From Mycolicibacterium sp. TUM20985 (lineage in GTDB: Bacteria > Actinomycetota > Actinomycetes > Mycobacteriales > Mycobacteriaceae), in contig NZ_AP027291.1 in assembly GCF_030295745.1 (NCBI RefSeq), positions 558,001 to 622,000 on the forward strand: a DNA stretch of 64,000 nt, read 5' to 3'. Of the stretch, positions 1-9,060 are shown piece after piece. The notes below the pieces were generated by a model, which saw only the letters and a program-made list of their open reading frames with translations, made no database searches and had not been told where the DNA came from. Positions within the stretch are counted from its first letter, which is position 1, and each line of letters opens with the position of its first letter. The position numbers were made by a program, and so were the translations under genes.

Positions 1-826
1 GCACCGCTAGCGGTCGTTTCATCGATCGCATGAAGCGTCGCCCCTCACTGCGGAGCTGGCTGCGCACCGCCCAGCGCTGATACTCCAGCGCCGAATGCGC
101 CGCCGACGGAATCTGGATGGCCCGGCGCATGTGGCCGATTGTTTCCGAGAAATCCTCGGAGGCAAGCCATTTGGCGCCAGCTCGGCTGCGGACGATGACT
201 TCCAGCTCGGCGGCGTCGGCACGCGTCAGCGACCGCTCCGGCCAGACGGGAACCTGATTGCGCAACATCCGTGGCAGCAGGGCCCGGCTCTGGTCGCGGC
301 GCGTCAGCGCGGACGCGCGAAGCGCCACCGGATGCGGTGAGCTGACCACGGCGATGGCCCGCACGACCCGCGGATGCAGGACCGAGGTCGCCCAGCAGAC
401 GAGTCCGCCGTCGGCGTGCCCGACCAGCGTCGCCGTCTCGTGGCCGAGCGCGCGCACCAGACCCGCGGTGTCGCCCGCCAACGTCCAGCCGTCATACCCG
501 CGCGGGGGCTTGTCGCTGCCGCCGTAACCGCGCAGGTCGACGGCGACCACCCGCGCACCCTGCAACCCACGGAGCTGATGCCGCCACGACCACCAGAACG
601 ATCCGAAGCCGTGCAGGAGGATCACCAGGGGTTGACCGGCGACCTGCCCGGACTGCTCCGCACGGTGGTGTGCCTCGACGACGTGGAAGCGTATGCCGTT
701 GGCGTGGACGTCGAGGTGCCGCCACGGACCGGCGATGCGGGTGACCGACGGATCGGGCGGCTGCTCCTGCCCGCGGTGTTCAATCCCCCGGTCGCTTCGC
801 TCTCCTCCGGAGCGGCCCGTGGCCAC
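1..826 (-). CDS. ephE: Epoxide hydrolase / alpha-beta hydrolase (EphE-like), 3' end cut by window edge
   Basis: Predicted alpha/beta-fold hydrolase that adds water to epoxides or a related substrate. The first 275 residues are present and the C-terminus, with the expected catalytic His, lies outside the window. Visible motifs are the oxyanion loop HGFGSFWWSWRHQ (about residues 72-84) and the nucleophile elbow GHADGG with Asp139; Asp rather than Ser marks the epoxide hydrolase/dehalogenase branch. The start is GTG at 826, which shares one base with the stop of the upstream holin-like gene (TAGTG), so translation is probably coupled. The pairing with that gene matches M. tuberculosis Rv3669-Rv3670. 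The true substrate is unknown. Confidence 0.85.
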   Translation of the reverse strand, partial: MATGRSGGERSDRGIEHRGQEQPPDPSVTRIAGPWRHLDVHANGIRFHVVEAHHRAEQSGQVAGQPLVILLHGFGSFWWSWRHQLRGLQGARVVAVDLRGYGGSDKPPRGYDGWTLAGDTAGLVRALGHETATLVGHADGGLVCWATSVLHPRVVRAIAVVSSPHPVALRASALTRRDQSRALLPRMLRNQVPVWPERSLTRADAAELEVIVRSRAGAKWLASEDFSETIGHMRRAIQIPSAAHSALEYQRWAVRSQLRSEGRRFMRSMKRPLAV

Positions 827-1341
827 TACCAGCCGGATGGGTCAGCGGTCGACGCAGAGCCGTTGGTCGAGGCAGTGGACGGGGCCGGCTTGTCGCCACC
901 CGGTACCAGCGCCACCCGGGCTTCCTTGACGGACTCGATGGTCTTCTGCGGGCCCCTGATCTTGCGCACCTTGAGGTACCCCAGGAACGCCAGCAGTCCG
1001 GTGGTCACCACCATGAGGCCGAAGACGATGAGATCCGCGGCCCACTTCTGCAGCCACAAGTCGAGCAGATCGGCGACGAAGAAGAAGAAGAAGAACGTCG
1101 AATAGAAGAGCACGACCAGCGCCAGGATGAAGTAGACGCTGCCCGTCAACCCCTTCTTGACGTCGCGCGTGATCTCCGCGCGGGCGAGTTCGACCTCGGC
1201 GCGCACCAGGGTCGACATCTGCGACGTCGCGTCCTTGACCAGGTCCCCCACCGAGGGATCGGGCTTCGGCGCATGCGGATCGACCAGCGGAATCGAGGTC
1301 ACCGTCGTCGGAACGCCGCTCTTGCGGTCGTCATTGCTCAC
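826..1341 (-). CDS. Phage-holin-family (Actinobacterial Holin-X) membrane protein, Rv3669-like
   Basis: A 171-residue membrane protein. An N-terminal cytoplasmic segment (about 1-60) is followed by two hydrophobic helices (about residues 66-90 and 100-120), the first with an unusual run of Phe (STFFFFFFVADLL). The C-terminal tail is short and rich in Thr, Ser and Ala. This layout fits the small actinobacterial holin-X superfamily. Function is unknown; despite the name it is a chromosomal gene, not phage. It starts at ATG 1341 and its stop overlaps the GTG of ephE by one base. The serine protease gene diverges from it across about 130 bp. Confidence 0.8.
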   Translation of the reverse strand: MSNDDRKSGVPTTVTSIPLVDPHAPKPDPSVGDLVKDATSQMSTLVRAEVELARAEITRDVKKGLTGSVYFILALVVLFYSTFFFFFFVADLLDLWLQKWAADLIVFGLMVVTTGLLAFLGYLKVRKIRGPQKTIESVKEARVALVPGGDKPAPSTASTNGSASTADPSGW

Positions 1342-1468
1342 GGACTCGTCCTCCCCGCTTGGATGTCTTCGGCGCCCATGTTGCCATGTCGCGGCGGCCG
1401 CAACGATGTCGGCCGACGCTAGACTGACCGCGCTCGGTCATGGGCCGGGGCTGTCTATAGGGGGTTTC

Positions 1469-2194
1469 TTGCAGGTACCACGGAGTTACCGCTGGATCTT
1501 CCCGGTACCCGCACTCCTTGCCCTGGTGTTCGCCACCCTCGTCACACCGCACCTCGGGACCGCCGGTGCCGATGATCGGGTGATCCTCGGCGGCGGATCG
1601 GGCATCGTGATCGATGGCGACACCTTCTGCACGTTGACCACCATCGGCAACGACGACGAGGGCAACCTGATCGGGTTCACCTCGGCGCATTGTGGCGGGC
1701 CGGGCGCGCAGGTCTCGTCCGAACGCGCCGTCGAGAGCGGCCCCGTAGGAACCATGGTCGCGGGCAACGACGGTCTCGACTACGCCGTCATCCAGTTCGA
1801 CCGGGCGAAGGTGCAGCCGGTCAACAGCATCGACGGGTTCGAGATCGACGGGCTGGGGCCCGACCCGGCGTTCGGTGAGAATGCCTGCAAGCTGGGTCGC
1901 ACGACGGGCTTCTCGTGCGGCGTCACCTGGGGGCCGGGCGACAAGCCGGGAACGATCCTCAATCAGGTATGTGGGCAACCCGGCGATTCGGGCGCCCCGG
2001 TCACCGTGAACAACCTCCTCGTCGGCATGATCCACGGCGCCTTCAGCGAGGACCTGCCGACGTGCGTCGTGAAGTTCATTCCGCTGCACACCCCCGCGGT
2101 CACCATGTCCATGACCTCGGTGCTGGCCGACATCAACGCAAAGAGCCGACCGGGCTCCGGCTTCGTCCCAGTCGGTCCCGCGCCTGCTGCCTAG
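1469..2194 (+). CDS. Secreted trypsin-like serine protease, Rv3668c-like
   Basis: A 241-residue exported protease. I place the start at TTG 1469, behind AGGGGG at 1459-1464, because it gives a clean signal peptide: a basic start, a hydrophobic stretch about residues 9-26 and a likely cleavage after GTAGA. ATG 1406 is an in-frame alternative that would put about 21 extra residues before the signal. The catalytic triad is visible as His74 (TSAHC), Asp104 (GLDYAV) and Ser174 (GDSGAP). Four cysteines (near 54, 75, 140, 150) plus Cys168 may form disulfides. It is probably periplasmic or secreted; the substrate is unknown. It converges with the flavin monooxygenase gene, and the two ends overlap by 4 bp. 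Confidence 0.85.
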   Translation: MQVPRSYRWIFPVPALLALVFATLVTPHLGTAGADDRVILGGGSGIVIDGDTFCTLTTIGNDDEGNLIGFTSAHCGGPGAQVSSERAVESGPVGTMVAGNDGLDYAVIQFDRAKVQPVNSIDGFEIDGLGPDPAFGENACKLGRTTGFSCGVTWGPGDKPGTILNQVCGQPGDSGAPVTVNNLLVGMIHGAFSEDLPTCVVKFIPLHTPAVTMSMTSVLADINAKSRPGSGFVPVGPAPAA

Positions 2195-4011
2195 CTCAGG
2201 TGATGGACCTCCTGGAGCCCGTACACCGGCGTCGGTAGGCCTTCGTAGCGCGCCTTGAGTTGGAGCGCGAGGTATAGCGAATAGTGGCGTGACTGATGCA
2301 GATTCCCGCCGTGGAACCAGAGGTTCTCCTGCTGGGTGGGCTTCCACATGTTGCGCTGTTCGCCCTCCCACGGGCCGGGGTCCTTGGCGGTGTCGCTACC
2401 GAGACCCCACACCTTCCCGACCTTGTCGGCGACGTCCTGGCCGATGAGGTCGGCCGCCCAACCGTTCATCGAGCCGAACCCGGTGGCGTAGACCACGACG
2501 TCGGCGGGCAGTACGGTGCCGTCGCCCAGCACCACCGAGTCCTCGGTCAGGTGGTCCACCTGGCCGTGGGCCAACTTGATGGTGCCGTCCGCCACCAGAT
2601 CGCAGGCACCGACGTCGATGTAGTAGCCGGAGCCGCGGCGCAGGTACTTCATGAAGAGGCCCGAATCGTCGTCGCCCCAATCCAATTCGAAGCCAGCCGC
2701 CGCCAGCCGCTCGTAGAACTCCTTGTCGCGCACCCGGATGGCGTCATAGATGGGGATCTGGAACTCGTGCATGATCCGGTACGGCAGCGATGCGAACGTC
2801 AGATCGGCCTTCTCGGTCGTCATGCCCCCGGCCACCGCTCGTTCCGAGTAGAGGTCACCGAGCCCGATCTCCATCAACGAGTCCGACTTCACGATGTGCG
2901 TCGACGACCGCTGCACCATCGTGACGTCGACGCCGTTCTCGACGAGCGCCTTGCAGATGTCGTGGGCGGAGTTGTTGGATCCGATCACCACGGCACGCTT
3001 GCCGACGTAGCGGTCCGGCCCGGGGTGGGCGCTGGAGTGGTGCTGCTCGCCGCGGAAGACGTCCTGGCCGGGCAGCGTCGGGATGCTCGGCTTGCCCGAC
3101 ATGCCGGTGGCCAGCACCAGCTGCGTGGGATGCAGCGTTAGTAGCTCGCCATCGCGGTCGAGCTCGACGGTCCACCGCTTCTCGGCGTCGTCGAATGATG
3201 CCGACAGGCAGCTGGTCTTCGACCAGTACGGGACCTCCATGACCCTGGTGTAGAACTCGAGCCAGTCACCGATCTTGTCCTTCGGCGCGAACACCGGCCA
3301 GTTCTGCGGGAAGGGCATGTAGGGCAGGTGGTCGTACCAGACCGGGTCGTGCAGGCACAGAGACTTGTAGCGCTTGCGCCACTGGTCACCGGGGCGCTCG
3401 TGCGTGTCGACGACGATCGCGGGCACCCCGAGCTGACGCAGCCTGGCGCCGAGGGCGATACCGCCCTGGCCGCCGCCGACGACGAGCGTGTAGGGCTCGG
3501 TGCCGTATCCGAGCGCAGCCTCTTCGTCCTCGCGCTTCTCGGCCCACGACCGGGTGTCGGGGTCCGAGCCGTGCACCGCTCCCAAGACGCGGGTCGCGCC
3601 CTTGTGCTCCTCGTAGCCCTTGAGTTCCTGCATGGCGGTGAGCAGCGTCCAGCATTCATCGCCCTTGAGGCGAATATGCCCGGTACCCCGGCCGACTGCC
3701 GTCTCGAACTCGATGAACGCCGATGTGACGTCCCCGTCGGCCGTCGGCTCCTCGCGTGTGCGGAACCCCGACGGGCTCGTCTCTGCCAGGCGGGCCCCGA
3801 GCATGTTGGCGACGCCGTCACGTCCCTCGACGGTCTTGATGTTCCAGGTGAAGGAGATGAGGTCGCGCCAGAAGCTGTCGACGGCGAACTTCGCGACGAT
3901 CCGCTCGATGTCGCGGACGGCGATGGCGGCTTCGAAGTCGGCGAGCCATGCGTCGATGCGGGCCTGCGGCGTGGGTGTGGTGGCGGCCGGCTTTTCGATC
4001 GTTTCGGTCAT
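2191..4011 (-). CDS. Flavin-containing monooxygenase with N-terminal SnoaL/NTF2-like domain
   Basis: A 606-residue two-part protein. Residues about 15-140 resemble a SnoaL/NTF2-like cone fold. Residues about 170-600 are an FAD/NAD(P)-dependent monooxygenase: FAD-binding GGGQGG (179-184), a second dinucleotide site GSNNSAHD (344-351) and the late motif ATGFGSMNG. The Baeyer-Villiger/FMO fingerprint is present as F319-x-G321-x3-H325, but the usual final aromatic residue is His329. Start ATG 4011 is chosen because upstream in-frame codons read through the 49-bp palindromic element. It diverges from a Zn alcohol dehydrogenase with shared operator candidates, which suggests oxidation of a small ketone or alcohol (inference). 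The natural substrate is unknown. Confidence 0.8.
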   Translation of the reverse strand: MTETIEKPAATTPTPQARIDAWLADFEAAIAVRDIERIVAKFAVDSFWRDLISFTWNIKTVEGRDGVANMLGARLAETSPSGFRTREEPTADGDVTSAFIEFETAVGRGTGHIRLKGDECWTLLTAMQELKGYEEHKGATRVLGAVHGSDPDTRSWAEKREDEEAALGYGTEPYTLVVGGGQGGIALGARLRQLGVPAIVVDTHERPGDQWRKRYKSLCLHDPVWYDHLPYMPFPQNWPVFAPKDKIGDWLEFYTRVMEVPYWSKTSCLSASFDDAEKRWTVELDRDGELLTLHPTQLVLATGMSGKPSIPTLPGQDVFRGEQHHSSAHPGPDRYVGKRAVVIGSNNSAHDICKALVENGVDVTMVQRSSTHIVKSDSLMEIGLGDLYSERAVAGGMTTEKADLTFASLPYRIMHEFQIPIYDAIRVRDKEFYERLAAAGFELDWGDDDSGLFMKYLRRGSGYYIDVGACDLVADGTIKLAHGQVDHLTEDSVVLGDGTVLPADVVVYATGFGSMNGWAADLIGQDVADKVGKVWGLGSDTAKDPGPWEGEQRNMWKPTQQENLWFHGGNLHQSRHYSLYLALQLKARYEGLPTPVYGLQEVHHLS

Positions 4012-4050
4012 GTGACTCACAGCACACCACCGCGGGTGTCCGGCACAAGG

Positions 4051-4068
4051 GTTGCACCAGGTTGCACC
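4051..4068. promoter_or_regulatory. Candidate operator, direct repeat GTTGCACC
   Basis: GTTGCACC occurs at 4051-4058 and again at 4061-4068, a 10-bp period that would place both copies on one face of the helix. It lies 40-57 bp upstream of the flavin monooxygenase start. The same GTTGCA core recurs at 4145-4160 and 9018-9036. It is probably bound by one of the two GAF regulators encoded nearby (inference). Confidence 0.5.
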
Positions 4069-4079
4069 GCCGCTGCCAC

Positions 4080-4128
4080 GATTTCGGCGCGCCAACCGTC
4101 GCTGAGCGAACGATTCCGCGCCGAAATC
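4080..4128. repeat. 49-bp palindromic element, copy A
   Basis: The 12-bp arms GATTTCGGCGCG (4080-4091) and CGCGCCGAAATC (4117-4128) are perfect inverted repeats around a 25-base centre that itself contains the palindrome-like TCGCTGAGCGA. A second copy with identical arms and centre length lies at 33163-33211. This copy sits between two divergent genes, so it is not simply a terminator for them. Confidence 0.85.
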
Positions 4129-4144
4129 GCGGGGGGAGCGGCGA

Positions 4145-4160
4145 TGCAACGGGTTGCAAC
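4145..4160. promoter_or_regulatory. Candidate operator, inverted repeat TGCAAC-N2-GTTGCA
   Basis: TGCAAC (4145-4150) and GTTGCA (4153-4158) form a perfect inverted repeat, and GTTGCAAC (4153-4160) is itself an 8-bp palindrome also found at 9029-9036. It lies about 40 bp upstream of the alcohol dehydrogenase ATG, a reasonable activator or operator position. Confidence 0.5.
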
Positions 4161-4198
4161 TCTATCGGCGTGTGGCTCGGGTCACCTAGACATGGACC

Positions 4199-5260
4199 AT
4201 GAGAGCAGCTGTGTACTACGGACCGAACAAGCTCGAGATCGACGACGTCGCCGAACCGGAGACCACGCCCGGCACGGTGAAGGTGCGGGTGGGCTTCAAC
4301 GGCATCTGCGGCACCGACCTGCACGAGTACTACGCGGGTCCGATCTTCGTGCCCACCGAGCCTCATCCGCTCACCGGCCAGCAGCTGCCGTTGACCCTGG
4401 GCCACGAATTCTCCGGCGTCATCACCGAGGTGGGGGCAGGCGTCGGCGACTGGGCGGTCGGTGACCGGGTCGCCATCATGCCGCTGTACCGGTGTGGCCA
4501 CTGCGGGCCGTGCCGGGCGGGGAACTACAACATCTGCCAGCAGATCGGCTTCCACGGGCTGATGTCCGACGGCGGCATGGCCGAGTACACGGTCGTGCCG
4601 ACCGACATGCTGCACCGCCTGCCCGACAACGTGTCCATGGAACTCGGCGCACTGGTCGAGCCAATGTCGGTGGCGTATCACGCGGCCACCCTCGGTGAGC
4701 CAAGCCCAGATGGGACGTCGATGGTGTTCGGCGCGGGACCGATCGGCATCGGGCTGTGGTTCGCGTTGCGCGGCAAGGGAATCGAGGACGTATTCGTCGT
4801 CGAGCCGTCGGCCACCCGGCGGGCGTCCATCGAAGCACTCGGCGCGCGCACGCTGGACCCGACGGCGACGGACGTCCCCGCCTTCATCGCCGACCACACC
4901 CGGGGCGCGGGCGCAGACGCGGTGTTCGACGCGGCAGGCGTGGCGCCTGCGGTGGAGACGGGGCTGGCCTGCGTCGGGGCGCGACGACCAATGGTGAGCG
5001 TCGCCATTTACGAAAAACCCTTGATCACACCGCTTCTCAACCTGGTGATGAACGAGTCCCGCATCCAGGGGTCGCTGTGCTACACCGGTGCCGACTTCGA
5101 AGCGGTGATCGACCTGATGGCGAAGGGCACCTACGACACGACGGGCTGGGTGACGGCAATCGCCCTGGACGACGTCATCGACGAGGGTTTCGAGGCGCTG
5201 CACGCCGGCAAGAAGATGAAGGTCCTGGTCGACCCGACGATGTCACGGACAGCATCGTGA
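4199..5260 (+). CDS. Zinc-dependent alcohol dehydrogenase, 2,3-butanediol dehydrogenase-like
   Basis: A 353-residue medium-chain dehydrogenase that should oxidise a secondary alcohol or diol with NAD(P). The catalytic zinc ligands lie in GICGTDLHEYY and GHEFSG; the structural zinc comes from the cysteine cluster CGHCGPCRAGNYNIC. The cofactor-binding turn is FGAGPIGIG. The sequence pattern is closest to the 2,3-butanediol/sorbitol dehydrogenase branch. It heads a rightward set: its stop overlaps the GTG of the SDR gene by 4 bp (GTGA), so the two proteins are likely made together. Promoter-proximal GTTGCA repeats suggest control by a GAF regulator. Confidence 0.85.
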   Translation: MRAAVYYGPNKLEIDDVAEPETTPGTVKVRVGFNGICGTDLHEYYAGPIFVPTEPHPLTGQQLPLTLGHEFSGVITEVGAGVGDWAVGDRVAIMPLYRCGHCGPCRAGNYNICQQIGFHGLMSDGGMAEYTVVPTDMLHRLPDNVSMELGALVEPMSVAYHAATLGEPSPDGTSMVFGAGPIGIGLWFALRGKGIEDVFVVEPSATRRASIEALGARTLDPTATDVPAFIADHTRGAGADAVFDAAGVAPAVETGLACVGARRPMVSVAIYEKPLITPLLNLVMNESRIQGSLCYTGADFEAVIDLMAKGTYDTTGWVTAIALDDVIDEGFEALHAGKKMKVLVDPTMSRTAS

Positions 5261-6042
5261 GCGCGCCGCTGACGGGCAAGGTCGCGTTGGTCACCGGCGG
5301 CGGCCGGGGCATCGGCCGCGGTATCGCGCTGAGGCTGGCCCGCGACGGCGCCGACGTCGCGCTGGTCGACCTCGGACCCGACGGCATCACCGCCGTCGCC
5401 GACGAGATCAACGAGATCGGTTCGAGAGCAACCACATTCATCGCCGACGTCAGCGACCGTGAGCAAGTGTTCGCCGCCGTCGAGCACGCGACGTCCGCGC
5501 TGGGCGGTTTCGACGTGATGGTCAACAACGCGGGCATTGCCCTCGTCGCCCCGCTGGTGGACACCACGCCCGAGGACGTCGCCAAGATCTGGGCGGTGAA
5601 CGTCGACGGTGTGCTGTGGGGCATCCAGGCCGCGGTGGGGAAGTTCAAGGAGCTCGCCCATCCCGGCAAAATCATCAATGCCTCGTCGATCGCCGGCCAT
5701 GAAGGGTTCGCCATGCTCGGCGTGTACAGCGCCACCAAGTTCGCCGTCCGCGCGCTGACCCAGGCGGCGGCGAAGGAACACGCCGCCGACGGCATCACCG
5801 TCAACGCGTACTGCCCCGGGGTTGTCGGCACCGACATGTGGGTGGAGATCGACAAGCGGTTCGCCGAGCTGACCGGTGCCGCCGAAGGCGAGACATACGA
5901 CGAGTTCGTGGGCGGGATCGCCCTCGGCCGCGCCGAGACTCCCGACGACGTCGCGGGCTTCGTCTCCTACCTGGCGGGTCCGGACGCCGACTACATGACC
6001 GGTCAGTCGGGGTTGATCGACGGCGGACTGGTGTACCGCTGA
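5257..6042 (+). CDS. Short-chain dehydrogenase, acetoin (diacetyl) reductase-like
   Basis: A 261-residue SDR. It has the NAD(P) motif TGGGRGIGRG near the N-terminus, NNAG, and the Ser-Tyr-Lys catalytic set in NASSIAGHEGF and YSATK. The segment NAYCPGVVGTDMW is typical of acetoin/diacetyl reductases (recall of the family). The start is GTG 5257, overlapping the alcohol dehydrogenase stop by 4 bp. The pair of a 2,3-butanediol dehydrogenase-like enzyme and an acetoin reductase-like enzyme points to interconversion of diol, ketol and diketone, but the real substrate may be another short secondary alcohol. Confidence 0.85.
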   Translation: MSAPLTGKVALVTGGGRGIGRGIALRLARDGADVALVDLGPDGITAVADEINEIGSRATTFIADVSDREQVFAAVEHATSALGGFDVMVNNAGIALVAPLVDTTPEDVAKIWAVNVDGVLWGIQAAVGKFKELAHPGKIINASSIAGHEGFAMLGVYSATKFAVRALTQAAAKEHAADGITVNAYCPGVVGTDMWVEIDKRFAELTGAAEGETYDEFVGGIALGRAETPDDVAGFVSYLAGPDADYMTGQSGLIDGGLVYR

Positions 6043-6082
6043 CCTGGCCGATGGCATTCGGATGTGATCGGGAGCACAATCG

Positions 6083-7366
6083 GTGACGATGCACGAGCCG
6101 TCCGTTCCCGAACCGGCCGTCGCGGTCGGCGAGGATCCCCGTCGGTACGCGCGGCTCATGTCGGCGGTGTACGACGCGACGATGGCGGGAACCCGCGCGC
6201 CGGCCCGTCCGCGATCGGTGATCGAGGACTCCTGGCAGCGGATGCGGGCCAACCGGATCGATCCCGACCGGCTCGCCGCGCCCGTCGTCGAGCTTGCCGG
6301 ACTCGAGATGCTGCGACGGTCCTCGGGTCTGCTCGCAGTGTTGGACGAGGTGTCGCGGAACCTGGAGTCACTGATCGCCGACGGGGACAACATCCTCGTC
6401 GTGGCCGACGCGCGCGGCCGCGTGCTGTGGCGCAGCGGCTCGGCGTCGGTGCTCAACCACGCCGATCGGCTGGGCTTCATCGAAGGCGCGCACTGGGGTG
6501 AGACGGCCGTCGGCACCAACGCCATCGGGACGGCGCTGGCCACCAGTCGGGCCGTAACGGTGTTCTCCGCCGAGCACTACCAGCGCAGCCACCACCCGTG
6601 GACGTGTGCCGGAGCGCCGATCAAGGACCCCAGGACGGGCCAGGTGATCGGCGTGGTCGACGTCTCCGGACCAGCGACCACGGTGCACCCGACGACGGTC
6701 GCGTTGGTGGACGTAGTCGCGAGGCTTGCCGAGTCGCGATTGCGCGAACAGCACGACCGCACGCTGAACCGGCTGCGGTCGGTGGCGGCGCCCATCCTCG
6801 CGCGGATCGGTGCGCCTGCCCTCGCCGTCGACAACGACGGCTGGGTGGCGGCGGTCGATTCGCTGCCGCTGCACACCAGGATCCTGCTGCCCGACGAGAC
6901 GGCGCCCGGGCGCACCTGGGTGCCGCCGCTCGGCATGTGCGAGATCGAACTGCTACCCGGCGGCTGGCTGGTGCGACCCACCGACGAGGACGCCTCGCCG
7001 GGCATCTCCCGCGTCACGCTCGACGTCCGCGATTCGGGTGCGCCCTCACTGGAGATGGTGGGCCAGTTCGGCTGCTGGCGCCACGACATCTCGCCGCGTC
7101 ACGCCGAGATCCTGCTCGTCCTCGCCACTCACCGCGACGGACGTTCGGCGCCCGACCTCGCCGGTGATCTGTACGGTGACCGGTCCCGGGTGGTCACCGT
7201 TCGGGCCGAGATGTCGCGGCTGCGAAAGCAACTCACCGGCCTGCTGCACGGTCGGCCGTATCGCTTCCCGCCGTCCGCGGTGGTCGACGTCTGCTACCCG
7301 GTGGATCGCACGACGCTGCTCGCCGCCTCCACGGCGCCCGCCATCCGGGCCATGCGCCGAACGTGA
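6083..7366 (+). CDS. AcoR-like GAF-domain transcriptional regulator (first copy)
   Basis: A 427-residue regulator. The N-terminus carries the AcoR-type signature: ESW-like EDSWQR near residue 50, then a GAF sensor with GAHWGETAVGTNAIG, EHYQRSHHPWTC and DPRTGQVIGVVDVSG. The C-terminal part around SPRHAEILLVLATH and VTVRAEMSRLRKQL looks like a winged-helix DNA-binding domain. There is no AAA+ domain and no sigma-54 contact motif, so it must act with a sigma-70 family holoenzyme. The start is GTG 6083 with GGGAG at 6070-6074; ATG 6089 is the alternative. It follows the SDR gene by 40 bp and probably senses a product of this island. Confidence 0.8.
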   Translation: MTMHEPSVPEPAVAVGEDPRRYARLMSAVYDATMAGTRAPARPRSVIEDSWQRMRANRIDPDRLAAPVVELAGLEMLRRSSGLLAVLDEVSRNLESLIADGDNILVVADARGRVLWRSGSASVLNHADRLGFIEGAHWGETAVGTNAIGTALATSRAVTVFSAEHYQRSHHPWTCAGAPIKDPRTGQVIGVVDVSGPATTVHPTTVALVDVVARLAESRLREQHDRTLNRLRSVAAPILARIGAPALAVDNDGWVAAVDSLPLHTRILLPDETAPGRTWVPPLGMCEIELLPGGWLVRPTDEDASPGISRVTLDVRDSGAPSLEMVGQFGCWRHDISPRHAEILLVLATHRDGRSAPDLAGDLYGDRSRVVTVRAEMSRLRKQLTGLLHGRPYRFPPSAVVDVCYPVDRTTLLAASTAPAIRAMRRT

Positions 7367-7416
7367 CGCCACTGCGAGAAACCGGCTGGAATCTCGCAGT
7401 GGCGTCACGTTCGGCG
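7355..7416. terminator. Perfect 25-bp stem hairpin between convergent genes
   Basis: Arm 7355-7379 is perfectly complementary to arm 7392-7416 around a 12-base loop. The left arm begins CGCCGAACGTGACG and contains the last codons and TGA of the regulator gene. The aldehyde dehydrogenase stop lies just beyond at 7428. There is no T tract on either side, as is common in mycobacteria. It probably works as a bidirectional terminator. Confidence 0.75.
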
Positions 7417-7427
7417 GGCTGGGGCGT

Positions 7428-8951
<1,524 letters not shown>

Positions 8952-9017
8952 GTGGTTCCTCTTCTGCATCGGAGCGACGAAAGTGTGTCGGTCGTCACTC
9001 ACGGTATGCCTTGAGGG

Positions 9018-9036
9018 GTTGCATCACGGTTGCAAC
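9018..9036. promoter_or_regulatory. Candidate operator of the aldehyde dehydrogenase gene (GTTGCA repeats)
   Basis: GTTGCA at 9018-9023 is repeated at 9029-9034, 11 bp apart, and the second copy extends to the palindrome GTTGCAAC (9029-9036). The block ends 67 bp upstream of the aldehyde dehydrogenase ATG. It shares its core with the sites at 4051-4068 and 4145-4160, which implies one regulator controlling both transcription units. Confidence 0.55.
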
Positions 9037-9060
9037 GGCCGCACGAACCGAGGCGGGCGG

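Noticed and set aside
826..1341. Holin-like gene as a sign of prophage
   Set aside because: It is a conserved chromosomal gene next to ephE, and no other phage gene is found nearby.
1331..2371. Open frame of 346 codons on the minus strand
   Set aside because: It overlaps the serine protease in antisense; the protease has a full catalytic triad and signal peptide.
3328..4464. Open frame of 378 codons on the plus strand across the monooxygenase and the divergent promoter
   Set aside because: It runs antisense through a well-supported gene and across both operator candidates; no family pattern.
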